64,000 nt of DNA, taken from the NCBI RefSeq assembly GCF_900169265.1, contig NZ_FXYX01000006.1, positions 62,001 through 126,000 on the forward strand, written 5' to 3'. A program made the position numbers and the translations under genes. Source of the DNA: Brevibacterium iodinum ATCC 49514. GTDB lineage: Bacteria > Actinomycetota > Actinomycetes > Actinomycetales > Brevibacteriaceae. Below are positions 25,458 through 35,279 of the stretch, one piece after another. Each line of letters opens with the position of its first letter. Position 1 is the stretch's first letter. The notes under the pieces are model-generated. The model was not told the DNA's origin, ran no database searches, and saw nothing but the letters and a program-made list of their open reading frames with translations.

Positions 25458-26471
25458 ATGTCACTGACACGTCTGAGCACAGCCGTCATCGCCGGAACCG
25501 CCGGCCTCGCCCTCCTCGCCGGTTGCCAAGGAGGGACCGGGGAAGCGGCATCGAGCAGCTCTTCCGAGACCCGCACCGTCACCGATGCCACCGGTGCCGA
25601 GGTCGAGGTGCCCGAGAACCCGGAGGCCGTGGCCACCCTGCACTACGCCGCGACCGAAACGCTCATGGACCTCGATGCGCCGCCCGTCGCCCAGGGAGCG
25701 TACCAGGAACCGGCCGTGCCCGAGGAATGGGTCGACGAGCTCGGCGACATCCCCGTCGCCGCCCAGCAGGAGCCCGATCTGGAGAAGCTCGCCGAGGCGG
25801 AGCCCGACCTCATCCTGTCGCCGAACGTCTACGACTCGGAGATGATCGAGCAGCTCGAGGAGATCGCCCCCGTCTACCAATTCACTCTGCGCGGCGGTGA
25901 GCGCGGGGATTGGAAGCAGCGCGTCGGGGAGGTCGCCGATGCGGTGAACAAGGCCGATGAGCTCGACGAACTCGACGATGAGTTCGAAGCCCGACAGAAG
26001 GAACTCGCCGACCAGTACTCCGATGTCACCGAGGGCACCACGATCGGGGTCGCGTCCTCGTTCGAGGAGAACTCGGCCTATCTGTGGGGCAGCGAGAACA
26101 TGCTCGGCACGATTCTGACCCCGCTCGGCTTCGACTGGTCGGCCGATGAGGACGCCATGGTGGAGAAGTACGGCAATGCCGACCAGGAGGGCAACAAGTC
26201 CGGCAAGGCCGAGCCCGAAGCTCAGATCTCCCTCGAAGTGCTCGACAAGAGCCTGTCCGATGCCGATGTCATCTTCGTCGACTCGGACCTGCGCGGTGAC
26301 TACGACAAGCTCACCGAGGCGCTGCTGGACTCAGCGGTGTTCAAGGACCTCCCCGCCGTCAAGGCCGGACACGTCTACCCCATCGGCAAGGCCACGATCG
26401 CCGGTTACGCGGACGCGGAATACGGCCTCGATCTGGCCGAGCAGGCGATCAAGGAGTACCAGAAGGACTGA
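25458..26471 (+). CDS. Ferri-siderophore ABC transporter substrate-binding lipoprotein
   Basis: 337 residues with a lipoprotein signal ending in LLAGC (Cys23) and a Ser-rich linker. The rest is a class III binding protein (FepB/FhuD): TVTDATGAEVEVPENPEAVA, LDAPPVAQGAYQ, KLAEAEPDLILSPN, and a C-terminal lobe ending AEQAIKEYQKD. It captures ferric siderophore outside the membrane. It follows the siderophore-interacting protein by 55 bases and is presumably in the same iron-controlled transcript. No permease genes are adjacent. Confidence 0.85.
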   Translation: MSLTRLSTAVIAGTAGLALLAGCQGGTGEAASSSSSETRTVTDATGAEVEVPENPEAVATLHYAATETLMDLDAPPVAQGAYQEPAVPEEWVDELGDIPVAAQQEPDLEKLAEAEPDLILSPNVYDSEMIEQLEEIAPVYQFTLRGGERGDWKQRVGEVADAVNKADELDELDDEFEARQKELADQYSDVTEGTTIGVASSFEENSAYLWGSENMLGTILTPLGFDWSADEDAMVEKYGNADQEGNKSGKAEPEAQISLEVLDKSLSDADVIFVDSDLRGDYDKLTEALLDSAVFKDLPAVKAGHVYPIGKATIAGYADAEYGLDLAEQAIKEYQKD

Positions 26472-26525
26472 AGCCGGTCCGGCTCAGCCGGCCGGGGACC
26501 CGGGGTCAGCAGGCACCGGGCTCGC

Positions 26526-26981
26526 TCAACCGGCACCGGGCCGGTGACCCTCCGCCTCGTCGAGGATGAGCAGGGAGCGGGAGGACACGACTCCCGGCAC
26601 CTCGTGGATCCGCTGCAGGATCACCTGCGACAGGGCCGTGTTGCCCGGGGCATTCACCGTCACCAGCGCATCGATGTCGCCGCTGACGGCCTGCACCTTC
26701 TCGACGAAGGGCAGTGCGGCCAGATCCTCGCGGACCTGAGGCCAGGGCCGCTCGTCGATCTTGACCACGACGACCGCGGTCACGCTCATGCCGAGGGCCT
26801 CGCGGTCGACCTCGGCGGTGAATTTCCGGATCGCCCCGGACTCGACGAGGGCGGTGAAGCGCTTGTGCGCGGCCGAACGCGAGATGTGGACGCGTTCGGC
26901 CAGCTGGCGCACGCTCAGGCGGGAATCCTCGACGAGGGCGGCGATGATGCTGCGATCGATGTCGTCGAGATCGAATGCCAC
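26526..26981 (-). CDS. Lrp/AsnC family regulator
   Basis: 151 residues: N-terminal HTH (DDIDRSIIAALVEDSRLSVRQLAERVHISRSAAHKR) and a C-terminal RAM ligand domain (VEKVQAVSGDIDALVTVNAP). Typical feast/famine amino-acid-responsive regulator. Convergent with the binding-protein gene; its target is not evident. Confidence 0.87.
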   Translation of the reverse strand: MAFDLDDIDRSIIAALVEDSRLSVRQLAERVHISRSAAHKRFTALVESGAIRKFTAEVDREALGMSVTAVVVVKIDERPWPQVREDLAALPFVEKVQAVSGDIDALVTVNAPGNTALSQVILQRIHEVPGVVSSRSLLILDEAEGHRPGAG

Positions 26982-27399
26982 GGGCGCTCCTTCACCGTTG
27001 ATGTCTGCGTCTTGCCTGCGACCTCTGCGTTCAACCTGCCCTGATGCACTCGCGCGGAGAGGCGGCGGTGGGCACCGGGAGGACTGGTCGGTCTCCTTCC
27101 CATTCTAGGGCCCCGCCTCGGCGAGGGGATGACCTTGCGTCGAGGTCCCGTCGTCGACGACAGGGGGACCGCCTCGGCGAGGAAAGTCCGCATGGTTGCG
27201 GAGTCCGACGCGCTGGACAAATTCTGTCGATCGTTCGTACAGTAACGGAGATATCTGTGGTGCCTACCACGTACCATGGGTGATGGACATGATCGGTTCT
27301 AACCCGGACCCGGTCAACGGACGGAAATCAGCCACCTGTAGATTATGAGACGAAAGTCTCACGCAGCTGGAACTGCTTCACGAACCTAAGGAGTCATCC
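26982..27399 (+). other. Intergenic region upstream of etfB, with a small leader hairpin
   Basis: 418 bases without a gene. CGCCTCGGCGAGG occurs at 27113 and 27173. TGAGAC-GAAA-GTCTCA (27346-27361) is a 6-bp stem with a GAAA tetraloop about 40 bases before the etfB start, presumably in the 5' leader. AAGGAG at 27388 is the etfB ribosome-binding site. Confidence 0.45.
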
Positions 27400-28176
27400 T
27401 TGAAGATCGCGGTGTTGGTCAAAGAGGTCCCGGATACGTACGGCGACCGCAAGTTGAACTTGGAAACCGGGCTCGCCGATCGCGGCGCCTCGGAAGCCGT
27501 CCTCGATGAGATCGGTGAGCGTGCCCTCGAGGTCGCCCTGGCGCAGAAGGACTCCGACGGCGACACCGAGGTGACCGTCATCTCGATGGCGCCCGATACC
27601 GCGACCGCCACGATCCGCAAGGGCCTGGCCATGGGTGCCGACAATGCCGTGCACGTGGCCGATGAGGGTTTGGCCGGTGCGGATCTGGGCCTGACCGCCG
27701 AGGTGCTCGCCGCCGCTCTGCGCCGCGGTGAGTTCGACCTCGTCGTGACCGGCAACGTCTCCACCGACGGCAACGGCGGCATGATGCCGGCGATGCTCGC
27801 CGAACACCTCGACTACCCGCACGTGACTGGCCTGACCACCGTCGAACTGAGCGACGGCAAGGTTGCAGGCACCCGCGCGGTCGAAGGCGGAAAGCAGCAG
27901 GTCTCGGCCGAACTGCCTGCCGTCATCTCCATCACCGAGGCGCTTCCCGAGGCTCGATTCCCGAACTTCAAGGGCATCATGGCGGCGAAGAAGAAGCCCT
28001 TCGAGGTTATCAGCCTCTCCGATCTCGACATCGATGCCGAGGACCAGTCCGTGGCTCGCTCGATCATGGTCACCGTCGCCGAGAAGCCGCCGCGCGAAGC
28101 CGGCGAGAAGGTCGTCGACGAAGGCAATGGCGGCGTCGAACTCGCCGAATACCTCACCAAGAACCGTCTGGCCTAA
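27400..28176 (+). CDS. etfB: Electron transfer flavoprotein, beta subunit
   Basis: 258 residues from a TTG start with AAGGAG at the right distance. [55 protein letters not shown] and [22 protein letters not shown] are classic EtfB regions including the AMP-binding loop. With EtfA it accepts electrons from acyl-CoA and other dehydrogenases. Followed by etfA after 11 bases. Confidence 0.92.
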   Translation: MKIAVLVKEVPDTYGDRKLNLETGLADRGASEAVLDEIGERALEVALAQKDSDGDTEVTVISMAPDTATATIRKGLAMGADNAVHVADEGLAGADLGLTAEVLAAALRRGEFDLVVTGNVSTDGNGGMMPAMLAEHLDYPHVTGLTTVELSDGKVAGTRAVEGGKQQVSAELPAVISITEALPEARFPNFKGIMAAKKKPFEVISLSDLDIDAEDQSVARSIMVTVAEKPPREAGEKVVDEGNGGVELAEYLTKNRLA

Positions 28177-28187
28177 GGAGAATCGTC

Positions 28188-29165
28188 ATGTCAGAATTCC
28201 CGCAGGATTCCATTCTCGTCGTCCTCACCGCCGATGCCGAAGGTCAGCTGGAGAAGCCGGCCGCCGAACTGCTCGGCGGAGCCGCTGAGATCGGCTCGCC
28301 CGTCGCCCTCGTGCTCGCCGCCGGAAGCGCCGAAGCTGCTGCCGAGAAGGCCGCCGAACTCGGCGCCGTGGCAACACTGACCGCCGCAGCCGCCGAGGGC
28401 AACCTCGGCACCGCAGCCGTCGACGCCGTGGCCGCAGCCGCGGAGCTCACTGCTCCCGACGCCGTGCTTGTGCCGAACACCCTCGACGGTCGCGACATCG
28501 CCGGTCGCTACGCCGTGCGCAGCGGATCGGCCGTGTGCGTCGACGCCGTCGGACTCGAACGCGACTCCGAAGGCATCGTGGCCAACCACTCCGTCTACGG
28601 CGGCGGCTACACCGCATCCTCGGCTCCGACCTTCGGTGCCCCCATCGTCACCGTGCGCCTGGGCTCGATCGAGGCGCGTGCAGAAGCTCAGTCCGCGAAC
28701 ACGCAGGCCCTTGAGGTCGCCGATTCCGGTAAGCGCTCGGCTGCGATCGACTCGTTCGAAGCCGTCGTCGAAACCTCCTCGCGTCCAGAGCTGCGCGGTG
28801 CGCAGAAGGTCGTGTCCGGTGGTCGCGGCGTCGGTTCGGAGGAGTCCTTCGAGCTCGTCGGCGAATTCGCCGACACCCTCGGCGCAGCCCTCGGCGCCTC
28901 CCGTGCGGCCGTCGACGCCGGCTACATCGCCCAGTCGCATCAGGTCGGCCAGACCGGTGTGTCGGTGTCCCCGCAGCTCTACGTGGCTCTCGGCATCTCC
29001 GGCGCGATCCAGCACAAGGCCGGCATGCAGACGTCGAAGACCATCGTCGCAGTCAACAAGGACGCCGAAGCCCCGATCTTCGACATCGCCGATTTCGGCG
29101 TCGTCGGCGACCTGTTCAAGGTCGTTCCCCAGGCCATCGAATCACTGAACGAGAACAAGTCCTGA
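28188..29165 (+). CDS. etfA: Electron transfer flavoprotein, alpha subunit
   Basis: 325 residues. The Ala-rich N-terminal domain is followed by the FAD-binding C-terminal domain: [60 protein letters not shown] and [21 protein letters not shown]. Functional residues look complete. The stop codon is one base from the start of the downstream cytochrome gene, so all three proteins are probably made from one message. Confidence 0.93.
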   Translation: MSEFPQDSILVVLTADAEGQLEKPAAELLGGAAEIGSPVALVLAAGSAEAAAEKAAELGAVATLTAAAAEGNLGTAAVDAVAAAAELTAPDAVLVPNTLDGRDIAGRYAVRSGSAVCVDAVGLERDSEGIVANHSVYGGGYTASSAPTFGAPIVTVRLGSIEARAEAQSANTQALEVADSGKRSAAIDSFEAVVETSSRPELRGAQKVVSGGRGVGSEESFELVGEFADTLGAALGASRAAVDAGYIAQSHQVGQTGVSVSPQLYVALGISGAIQHKAGMQTSKTIVAVNKDAEAPIFDIADFGVVGDLFKVVPQAIESLNENKS

Positions 29166-29166
29166 T

Positions 29167-31563
29167 ATGGCAACCTATTCCAGTTCGCTGCGCTCGGGTC
29201 TGCCCCGGGTCGAAGGCGGAGACCCCTGGCCCCCGGAGGGCACCATCGGCCAACCCTTGGAAGAGGGCGCTTCATGGCTGCCGGAGACTGCCGAGACGGA
29301 GGAACTGGATGAAGGTTCCCCCGCCGAGGCGGCCGACTCCGATGTGACCGAAGCCGAGGAATCGACGGGGGCAGATGCTTCCGCTGAAGCCGATGAGCCC
29401 GCTGAGGATTCGGTCGAGGAGCCTGCTGAGGCAGTTACTTCTGCCGAGGTGCCTCTGCGTCGAGGTCTTCCGCGCGTCGAGGGTGGAGAGCCTTGGCCGC
29501 CGGAAGGCCTTGCTCCTGCCGGAGTGAAGGCCACCGGTGCTTCTGCTGCGCCCGCAGTGTCGGCCGAAGTACCAGCTGCCGAAGAGGATTCCTCTGTCGA
29601 AGATTCGACCGAGGAATCGGCGTCCGTCGAGTCGGACGAAGAGTCCTCGGCCGCTCCTGCTGCCGCCGCGGCAACGGCTGGAGCCGGCGTGGCTGCAGGC
29701 GCTGCCGTCGCCACCTCTGCCTCTGATGCTGAGTCGGCTGGGGCAGAACCTGCCGCCGAGGTTCCCCTGCGTCGCGGTCTGCCGCGTGTTGCCGGTGGAG
29801 ATCCTTGGCCGCCGGAAGGCTTCGCGCCCGCCGGCGTCAAGGCCGCAGGCATTGCTGCTCCGGCAACGGCTGTATCCGCTCCTGCCTCGGGCACTGCGGA
29901 GGAATCCGCCGCTCAGGCCGACTCTTCCGGTACTGCTCCAACTGACGCATCAGCCGATTCTGCCTCCGAGTCCTCGTCGGCTGCTCCCGCGGCAGCCGCC
30001 GCTGTTGGTGCAGGTGTTGCCGGTGCCGGTGTGGCTGCAGCAGCCGCGAGCGGTGCGGGCTCCGGAGAACTCTCCGATGTACCGCTGCGCCGCGGACTTC
30101 CCCGCACCGCCGGGGGAGACCCCTGGCCACCGGAAGGCTTTGCTCCGGCGCACGCTGCCAAACCTGCCGCAGGCTCGGCCGCCGCTTCGGCTCCGGCTGA
30201 AGAGAAAGCCGCAGACGCTAAGTCGACCGATGCCGCATCTGCCGAGGCGGGCAAGCCGGCCGAGGCGAAGCCGGCTGCAGCTGACGAATCCGGTGAGAAG
30301 AAGCCCCAGGGTCGACGCACCGGAATCGGCGGCGTCGGTGCCGGTGCGGCAGTCGCTGGTGCGGGAGCCGCCGCCGGTGCAGGTGCCGCCGCAGCGGGAG
30401 CCGCCTCGGCGTCGGAGAAGAAATCTGACGAAGCCGAGAAGAAACCCGCTCAGCGCAAGCCGATGGCGAAGACGGCGGCGAAGACGGCGGACAAGCCCGC
30501 TCAGCGCAAACCGATGGCCAAGCCCGCCGCGAAGGCGGACGAGAAGGCTGCCGCACGCACCGCGGACAAGCCGGCCGCGAAGACGGCACCGGCCGCAAAG
30601 GCCACGTCTTCGGGTTCGGGCAGTACTGCCTCGGCGAAGCCTGCAGCGAAGAAGGAACCGATCATGATCGGTTCGAAGTCGCTGGGGCAGTGGTCCAAAC
30701 TCGTCGGGCTGGGACTCGGCGGACTCATCGTCGCAGCCGGGATCCTCATCCTCGCCGCGCGCGGAGTCACGACCCTGCCGGGCGTGCCGGAGTTCCTCGA
30801 ACGCTACCCGGGCGAATACCACATCCCGGACTTCGTCGATCCCGGCTTCCCGGGCTGGGTGCGGTGGACGCACTTCCTCAACATCTTCTTCATGGTGCTC
30901 ATCATCCGGTCGGGTCTGCAGGTGCGTCACCAGCAGAAGCCGCCGGCGTTCTACACCCCGAAGAAGGGTGGGAAGAAGATCAGCATCAACCTCTGGCTGC
31001 ACACGAGCCTCGATCTGCTTTGGCTGGCCAATGGTGTGGTCTTCGTCGTGCTGCTCTTCGTCTCCGGGCACTGGGCACGCATCGTGCCGACCAGTTGGGA
31101 AGTGTTCCCGAACGCGCTGTCGGCGGCGCTCCAGTACGGAACGATGGAATGGCCGATGGAAGATGCGTGGGTCAACTACAACGCTCTCCAACAGCTGATG
31201 TACTTCATCATCGTGTTCATCGCCGCACCGTTGGCCGCGATCACCGGCGTGCGGATGAGCGAATGGTGGCCGAAGAACGCCACGACGCTGAACAAGATCT
31301 ACCCGGCGCCGCTGGCTCGGGCGATCCACTTCCCGACGATGCTGTTCTTCGTCTTCTTCATCCTCGTCCACGTGTTCCTCGTGTTCACGACCGGTCTGCG
31401 ACAGAACCTCGGGTACATGTTCGCCGGCACGGACGTGGTCGGATGGGCCGGTCTCATCTGGTTCCTCATCGCGATGGTCGTGGTCGTGGCCGGTTGGTTC
31501 GCCGCCAGGCCGCTGCTGCTCGCCCCGATCGCGAATCTCTTCGGACGCGTGTCGAGCAGGTAG
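29167..31563 (+). CDS. Cytochrome b/b6-type membrane protein with long repeat-bearing N-terminus
   Basis: 798 residues. Residues 1-505 are low-complexity Ala/Glu/Ser/Pro and, later, Lys/Ala sequence, interrupted by four copies of a 16-residue block: [17 protein letters not shown] (~9), [17 protein letters not shown] (~99), [17 protein letters not shown] (~202) and [17 protein letters not shown] (~308). A lysine-rich stretch ([16 protein letters not shown]) precedes the membrane part. Residues ~510-798 hold about five helices with His suited to heme b: [40 protein letters not shown]. It starts one base after etfA stops, so it probably passes ETF electrons to or from the membrane (inference). 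Confidence 0.75.
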   Translation: MATYSSSLRSGLPRVEGGDPWPPEGTIGQPLEEGASWLPETAETEELDEGSPAEAADSDVTEAEESTGADASAEADEPAEDSVEEPAEAVTSAEVPLRRGLPRVEGGEPWPPEGLAPAGVKATGASAAPAVSAEVPAAEEDSSVEDSTEESASVESDEESSAAPAAAAATAGAGVAAGAAVATSASDAESAGAEPAAEVPLRRGLPRVAGGDPWPPEGFAPAGVKAAGIAAPATAVSAPASGTAEESAAQADSSGTAPTDASADSASESSSAAPAAAAAVGAGVAGAGVAAAAASGAGSGELSDVPLRRGLPRTAGGDPWPPEGFAPAHAAKPAAGSAAASAPAEEKAADAKSTDAASAEAGKPAEAKPAAADESGEKKPQGRRTGIGGVGAGAAVAGAGAAAGAGAAAAGAASASEKKSDEAEKKPAQRKPMAKTAAKTADKPAQRKPMAKPAAKADEKAAARTADKPAAKTAPAAKATSSGSGSTASAKPAAKKEPIMIGSKSLGQWSKLVGLGLGGLIVAAGILILAARGVTTLPGVPEFLERYPGEYHIPDFVDPGFPGWVRWTHFLNIFFMVLIIRSGLQVRHQQKPPAFYTPKKGGKKISINLWLHTSLDLLWLANGVVFVVLLFVSGHWARIVPTSWEVFPNALSAALQYGTMEWPMEDAWVNYNALQQLMYFIIVFIAAPLAAITGVRMSEWWPKNATTLNKIYPAPLARAIHFPTMLFFVFFILVHVFLVFTTGLRQNLGYMFAGTDVVGWAGLIWFLIAMVVVVAGWFAARPLLLAPIANLFGRVSSR

Positions 31564-31580
31564 GCGACACCGCCCGCATC

Positions 31581-31622
31581 AGCGAAGCCCCGCACGATCG
31601 AAAGGTCGTGCGGGGCTTCGCT
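31581..31622 (+). terminator. Terminator after the etfBA-cytochrome operon
   Basis: AGCGAAGCCCCGCACGA (31581-31597) pairs perfectly with TCGTGCGGGGCTTCGCT (31606-31622), 17-bp stem, 8-base loop, 17 bases after the stop codon. Confidence 0.85.
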
Positions 31623-31724
31623 GTGTCGGGGCGAGTTCAGTTCCAAGGCCCTGTCGGACATGCAGTCCGGCGGGTCCTTTCGCCTGCCGCTTTCTGATTG
31701 CGCGCAGTTCTGAGCAGAAATCTC

Positions 31725-31793
31725 TTGACCGGGTGACCGGGACACAATAACCTTAAATGCAACGCAGTTGTAAAGAATGCAACACCGCGTTGT
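31725..31793 (+). promoter_or_regulatory. Promoter and tandem operator of the transporter-creatinase operon
   Basis: TTGACC (31725-31730), 17 bases, TAACCT (31748-31753) form the promoter. Directly downstream are two copies of an inverted repeat: ATGCAAC-GCA-GTTGT (31757-31771) and ATGCAAC-ACCGC-GTTGT (31777-31793), 20 bases apart, so on the same face of the helix. They would sit over the transcription start. The IclR protein encoded at 34521 is the likeliest binder. Confidence 0.6.
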
Positions 31794-31819
31794 CACTGTT
31801 CACAACGATGGAGAAGACA

Positions 31820-33169
31820 ATGAAGTCCGACCTCGCTCCAGAGGACAACGACGCTGTGAAATCAGATGCGTCGGCGACCGCGCAGCCGAATATCGAGCAG
31901 AAGCGGACGCTGCGGCGCGTCGTCTCCGCCAGTTTCGTCGGCAACTTCGTCGAATGGTTCGACTACGGCGTCTACGGGTATTTTGCGACGACCATTGCGA
32001 TCGTCTTCTTCCCTGAGTCCGAAGGCAATCTCGCGCTTCTGTCCACTTTTGCGGTCTTCGCCGTCTCCTTCGTCGTCCGCCCCATCGGCGGCTTCATCTG
32101 GGGTCATATCGGAGACAAGATCGGACGACGTTCCGCACTGTCCGTCTCGATTCTCATCATGTCTGTCTCGACGTTTGCCATCGGTCTGCTGCCGAGCTTC
32201 GCGGTGGCCGGATTCCTGGCGCCTGTGCTGCTGCTCGTCGTCCGCCTCGTGCAGGGCTTCTCCGCCGCAGGCGAATATGCGGGGGCCTCGGCGTTCCTCG
32301 TCGAATACGCACCACCGCGGCGACGCGGTCTCTACGCAGCCGTCGTTCCAGCCAGCACCGCCACCGGATTGCTATTGGGATCGGTGCTCGCCGCAGTCCT
32401 CTCGTCGACGCTGAGCGATGGACAGCTGGAGAGCTGGGGTTGGAGGCTCCCATTCTTCCTTGCCGCGCCCATGGGACTGATCGGCCGCTATATCCGAACC
32501 CGACTCGAGGACACGCCGGCATTCCGTGAACTCGCTCAGCAGGATGAAGTGATCAAAGCCCCGGTCTTCGCCATGTTCCGGGACCACTGGCGGCCCCTGG
32601 TCATCTCGATGTGCGCGGTGCTGCTCAACGCCGTCGGGTTCTATGTCGTCCTGACCTATATGCCCACCTATCTCACGACCGAGCTCGGCTATGGGGCTAC
32701 CGAATCATTCATCGCCACCACCATCGCTCTCGTCACCTATATCGGTTTCATCCTGCTCACCGGTCTGGCCTCGGATCGGTTCGGTCGCAAAAGGATGCTC
32801 ATCATCGCGTCAGTCACTTTCATCGTCCTCACGGTGCCGGCCTTCATGCTGCTGGACGCCGGCAGCTTCACGCTCGTCGTCCTTGTCGAGATCGGACTCG
32901 GAGCCATGCTCACCCTCAACGACGGCACTCTGCCGAGCTTCCTTGCCGAGATGTTCCCGACACGTATCCGGTACACCGGGTTTGCCGTGAGCTCCAACGT
33001 GTCGAACGCCCTGTTCGGCGGCACCGCACCTTTTATGGCCACTCTGCTCATCGGCCTGACCAATTCGCATCTTGCCCCCGGTTGGTACCTCATGGCTGCG
33101 GCCGCAATCTGTCTCGGTGCAGTCATCTGCGCCAAGGAGACCTTCCATAAGCCTCTGCGCGACGTCTGA
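31820..33169 (+). CDS. MFS transporter, metabolite:H+ symporter (MHS) family
   Basis: 449 residues from the ATG with GGAG upstream. Twelve-helix MFS with MHS hallmarks: SFVGNFVEWFDYGVYGYF, RPIGGFIWGHIGDKIGRR, VQGFSAAGEYAGASAFLVEYAP and the mid-protein ASDRFGRKR. Relatives carry proline, betaine, carnitine and similar compounds. Upstream of creatinase in one operon, it probably takes up creatine or sarcosine (inference). Its GC content and wobble use are a bit lower than in neighbours. Confidence 0.85.
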   Translation: MKSDLAPEDNDAVKSDASATAQPNIEQKRTLRRVVSASFVGNFVEWFDYGVYGYFATTIAIVFFPESEGNLALLSTFAVFAVSFVVRPIGGFIWGHIGDKIGRRSALSVSILIMSVSTFAIGLLPSFAVAGFLAPVLLLVVRLVQGFSAAGEYAGASAFLVEYAPPRRRGLYAAVVPASTATGLLLGSVLAAVLSSTLSDGQLESWGWRLPFFLAAPMGLIGRYIRTRLEDTPAFRELAQQDEVIKAPVFAMFRDHWRPLVISMCAVLLNAVGFYVVLTYMPTYLTTELGYGATESFIATTIALVTYIGFILLTGLASDRFGRKRMLIIASVTFIVLTVPAFMLLDAGSFTLVVLVEIGLGAMLTLNDGTLPSFLAEMFPTRIRYTGFAVSSNVSNALFGGTAPFMATLLIGLTNSHLAPGWYLMAAAAICLGAVICAKETFHKPLRDV

Positions 33170-33238
33170 AGTCGTCCAGAACCCCCACCACGCCGCCGCG
33201 GCACCGAGACGGCGGTGTCGAACGAATAGGAGAAACCC

Positions 33239-34492
33239 ATGACCACCTTTGCTGACAACGCCTCCGTCGCTGACCTCGAGCGGCTCAAGGTCCTCCACAA
33301 CGGGTCCAAGACACCGCTGACCTTCTCCGATGGGGAGATGGAGCGGAGACTGACCGGACTGCGCGCCATTATGGCCGAGAAGGAGCTCGACGCAGTGGTC
33401 CTCACCGCTTATCACAACATCAAGTACTACTCGGACTTCCTCTTCACCTACTTCGGTCGCTCATATGCCATGGTCGTCACGGCCGACGACACGGTGACGA
33501 TCACCGCGAATATCGATGCAGGCATGCCGTGGCGAACCAGCTACGGGGAGAACATCGTGTACACGGATTGGCGTCGTGACAACTACTACTATGCGATCCA
33601 GGAGGGCCTGCGTCAGCGCGGAATCGGAAACCCGCGCCGTCTCGGCGTCGAAGACGACAACCTGCCCCTCGAGAATCGCAACAGGCTCCAAGATGCCTTC
33701 CCTGCAGCGGAACTCGTCGACATCTCGAAGGAGTCGATGCGCCAGCGGATGATCAAGTCACCCGAGGAGATCGAGGTGATCAAGCACAGCGCTCGAATCG
33801 GCGACCTCGGCGGTGAGGCGATCAAGGCCGCCATCACCGAAGGCATCAGCGAGTACGAACTCGCGCTCATCGGCACTGAGGCGATGACTCATGAGATCGC
33901 TAGGACGTTCCCCGACCAGGAGATCCGTGATACCTGGGTGTGGTTCCAATCGGGTATCAACACCGATGGCGCGCACAATTGGGCGACGACCCGCAAGATC
34001 CGAAAAGGTGACATCCTCAGCCTCAACTGCTTCGCCATGCCGACCGGCTATTACACCGCGCTGGAGCGCACGCTCTTCTACGGAGAGCCCGACGCTCGGT
34101 CGCTCGAGCTGTGGAACGTCAACGTCGAAGTGCACAAACGCGGTATCGAACTCATCAAGCCCGGCGCTGTGTGCAAGGACATCGCCGCCGAACTCAATGA
34201 GATCTACTTCGAGCACGGACTCTTCGAAAACCGCACCTTCGGGTACGGACACTCATTCGGAGTGCTCAGCCACTACTATGGGCGTGAGGCCGGGCTTGAA
34301 CTGAGAGAAGACATCGACACCGTCATCGAGCCGGGAATGGTCATCTCCATGGAGCCGATGATCACCATTCCCGAGGGGCAGCCGGGTGCCGGCGGTTACC
34401 GCGAACATGACATCGTCGTGGTCGGGGAAAGCGGTTCCGAGGACATCACGAAGTTCCCGTTCGGGGCCGAACACAACATCATTCCGGCCTGA
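33239..34492 (+). CDS. Creatinase (creatine amidinohydrolase)
   Basis: 417 residues of the pita-bread M24 fold without aminopeptidase metal ligands. The signature creatinase stretches are present: WFQSGINTDGAHNWATTRK, GDILSLNCFAMPTGYYTALE, FGYGHSFGVLSHYYGREAG (catalytic His) and GAGGYREHDIVVVGE. It hydrolyses creatine to sarcosine and urea. Length matches characterised creatinases (about 400). Sits between its probable transporter and an IclR regulator, and 1.6 kb from a glyA-like fragment that fits onward metabolism of sarcosine through glycine and serine. Confidence 0.88.
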   Translation: MTTFADNASVADLERLKVLHNGSKTPLTFSDGEMERRLTGLRAIMAEKELDAVVLTAYHNIKYYSDFLFTYFGRSYAMVVTADDTVTITANIDAGMPWRTSYGENIVYTDWRRDNYYYAIQEGLRQRGIGNPRRLGVEDDNLPLENRNRLQDAFPAAELVDISKESMRQRMIKSPEEIEVIKHSARIGDLGGEAIKAAITEGISEYELALIGTEAMTHEIARTFPDQEIRDTWVWFQSGINTDGAHNWATTRKIRKGDILSLNCFAMPTGYYTALERTLFYGEPDARSLELWNVNVEVHKRGIELIKPGAVCKDIAAELNEIYFEHGLFENRTFGYGHSFGVLSHYYGREAGLELREDIDTVIEPGMVISMEPMITIPEGQPGAGGYREHDIVVVGESGSEDITKFPFGAEHNIIPA

Positions 34493-34520
34493 GGCACCGG
34501 CTGGCGAATATACTCACACC

Positions 34521-35228
34521 ATGTCCCGACAATCGCCTGACAACCCACGCCGCGGTGCCTCGGTCATCGAAAACACCGTCGCCATCCTGCGCTGTTTCGC
34601 GCCGGACCGGCAGGAGCTCGGTGTCACCGAGATCGCACCGCGCGTGGGGCTGCACAAGAGTTCGGTGTCGCGGATTCTCGCCTCGCTCGAGCAGGAGGGG
34701 ATCGTCGAACAGGCGCCGTCCAGGCGGTATCGGCTGGGTCTGGGAATCATCGCGATCGCGGGCCCTCTGTTGGCCGATCTTGATGTTCGCAGGGCAGCGT
34801 ATCCCATCCTGCAGGCACTCACGCGGGCCACTTCCGAGACGAGTGCGCTGATGGTGTGGGACGGCGCCGAGGCGGTCACCGTCGAACAGGTTCCGAGTCC
34901 CGAGCCGGTCAAGCACACGTCCAGTCTGGGGTCGCGATATCGGACGGAGGGAAGTGCCTCGGTGAAGGTGTTCCGCGACGCCGGCGACGGTCCGGATCGC
35001 GCCGGCGGTCCCGCTTATGCACTCAACGATGCCGAAACCTCTCCGCACGAGGTCGGCATCGCCGCACCCGTGCACGACCATCGCGGTGAAGTGGTCGCGG
35101 CCGTCCTCATCGCCGCACCGAAGTTCCGCACCGATGCGACCCGCATCGCCGAGCTCGGCGAACACTGCGTTCAGGCGGCGGCGCGGGTCTCGCTGCGCCT
35201 CGGTGGTTCAGGGCGGCAGCGACTCTGA
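34521..35228 (+). CDS. IclR family regulator
   Basis: 235 residues. Winged HTH (SVIENTVAILRCFAPD, LGVTEIAPRVGLHKSSVSRILASLEQEGIV) and the effector domain (LMVWDGAEAVTVEQVPSPEPV, EVGIAAPVHDHRGEVVAAV). Starts 28 bases after the creatinase gene, same strand, so it is probably the pathway regulator. An internal stretch near residues 140-170 looks shortened relative to usual IclR effector domains. Confidence 0.85.
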   Translation: MSRQSPDNPRRGASVIENTVAILRCFAPDRQELGVTEIAPRVGLHKSSVSRILASLEQEGIVEQAPSRRYRLGLGIIAIAGPLLADLDVRRAAYPILQALTRATSETSALMVWDGAEAVTVEQVPSPEPVKHTSSLGSRYRTEGSASVKVFRDAGDGPDRAGGPAYALNDAETSPHEVGIAAPVHDHRGEVVAAVLIAAPKFRTDATRIAELGEHCVQAAARVSLRLGGSGRQRL

Positions 35229-35279
35229 ATCTGTGTGCGATGACGGGACCGTGAAGCGCGGGTCCAGTTCTGGCTGGGC

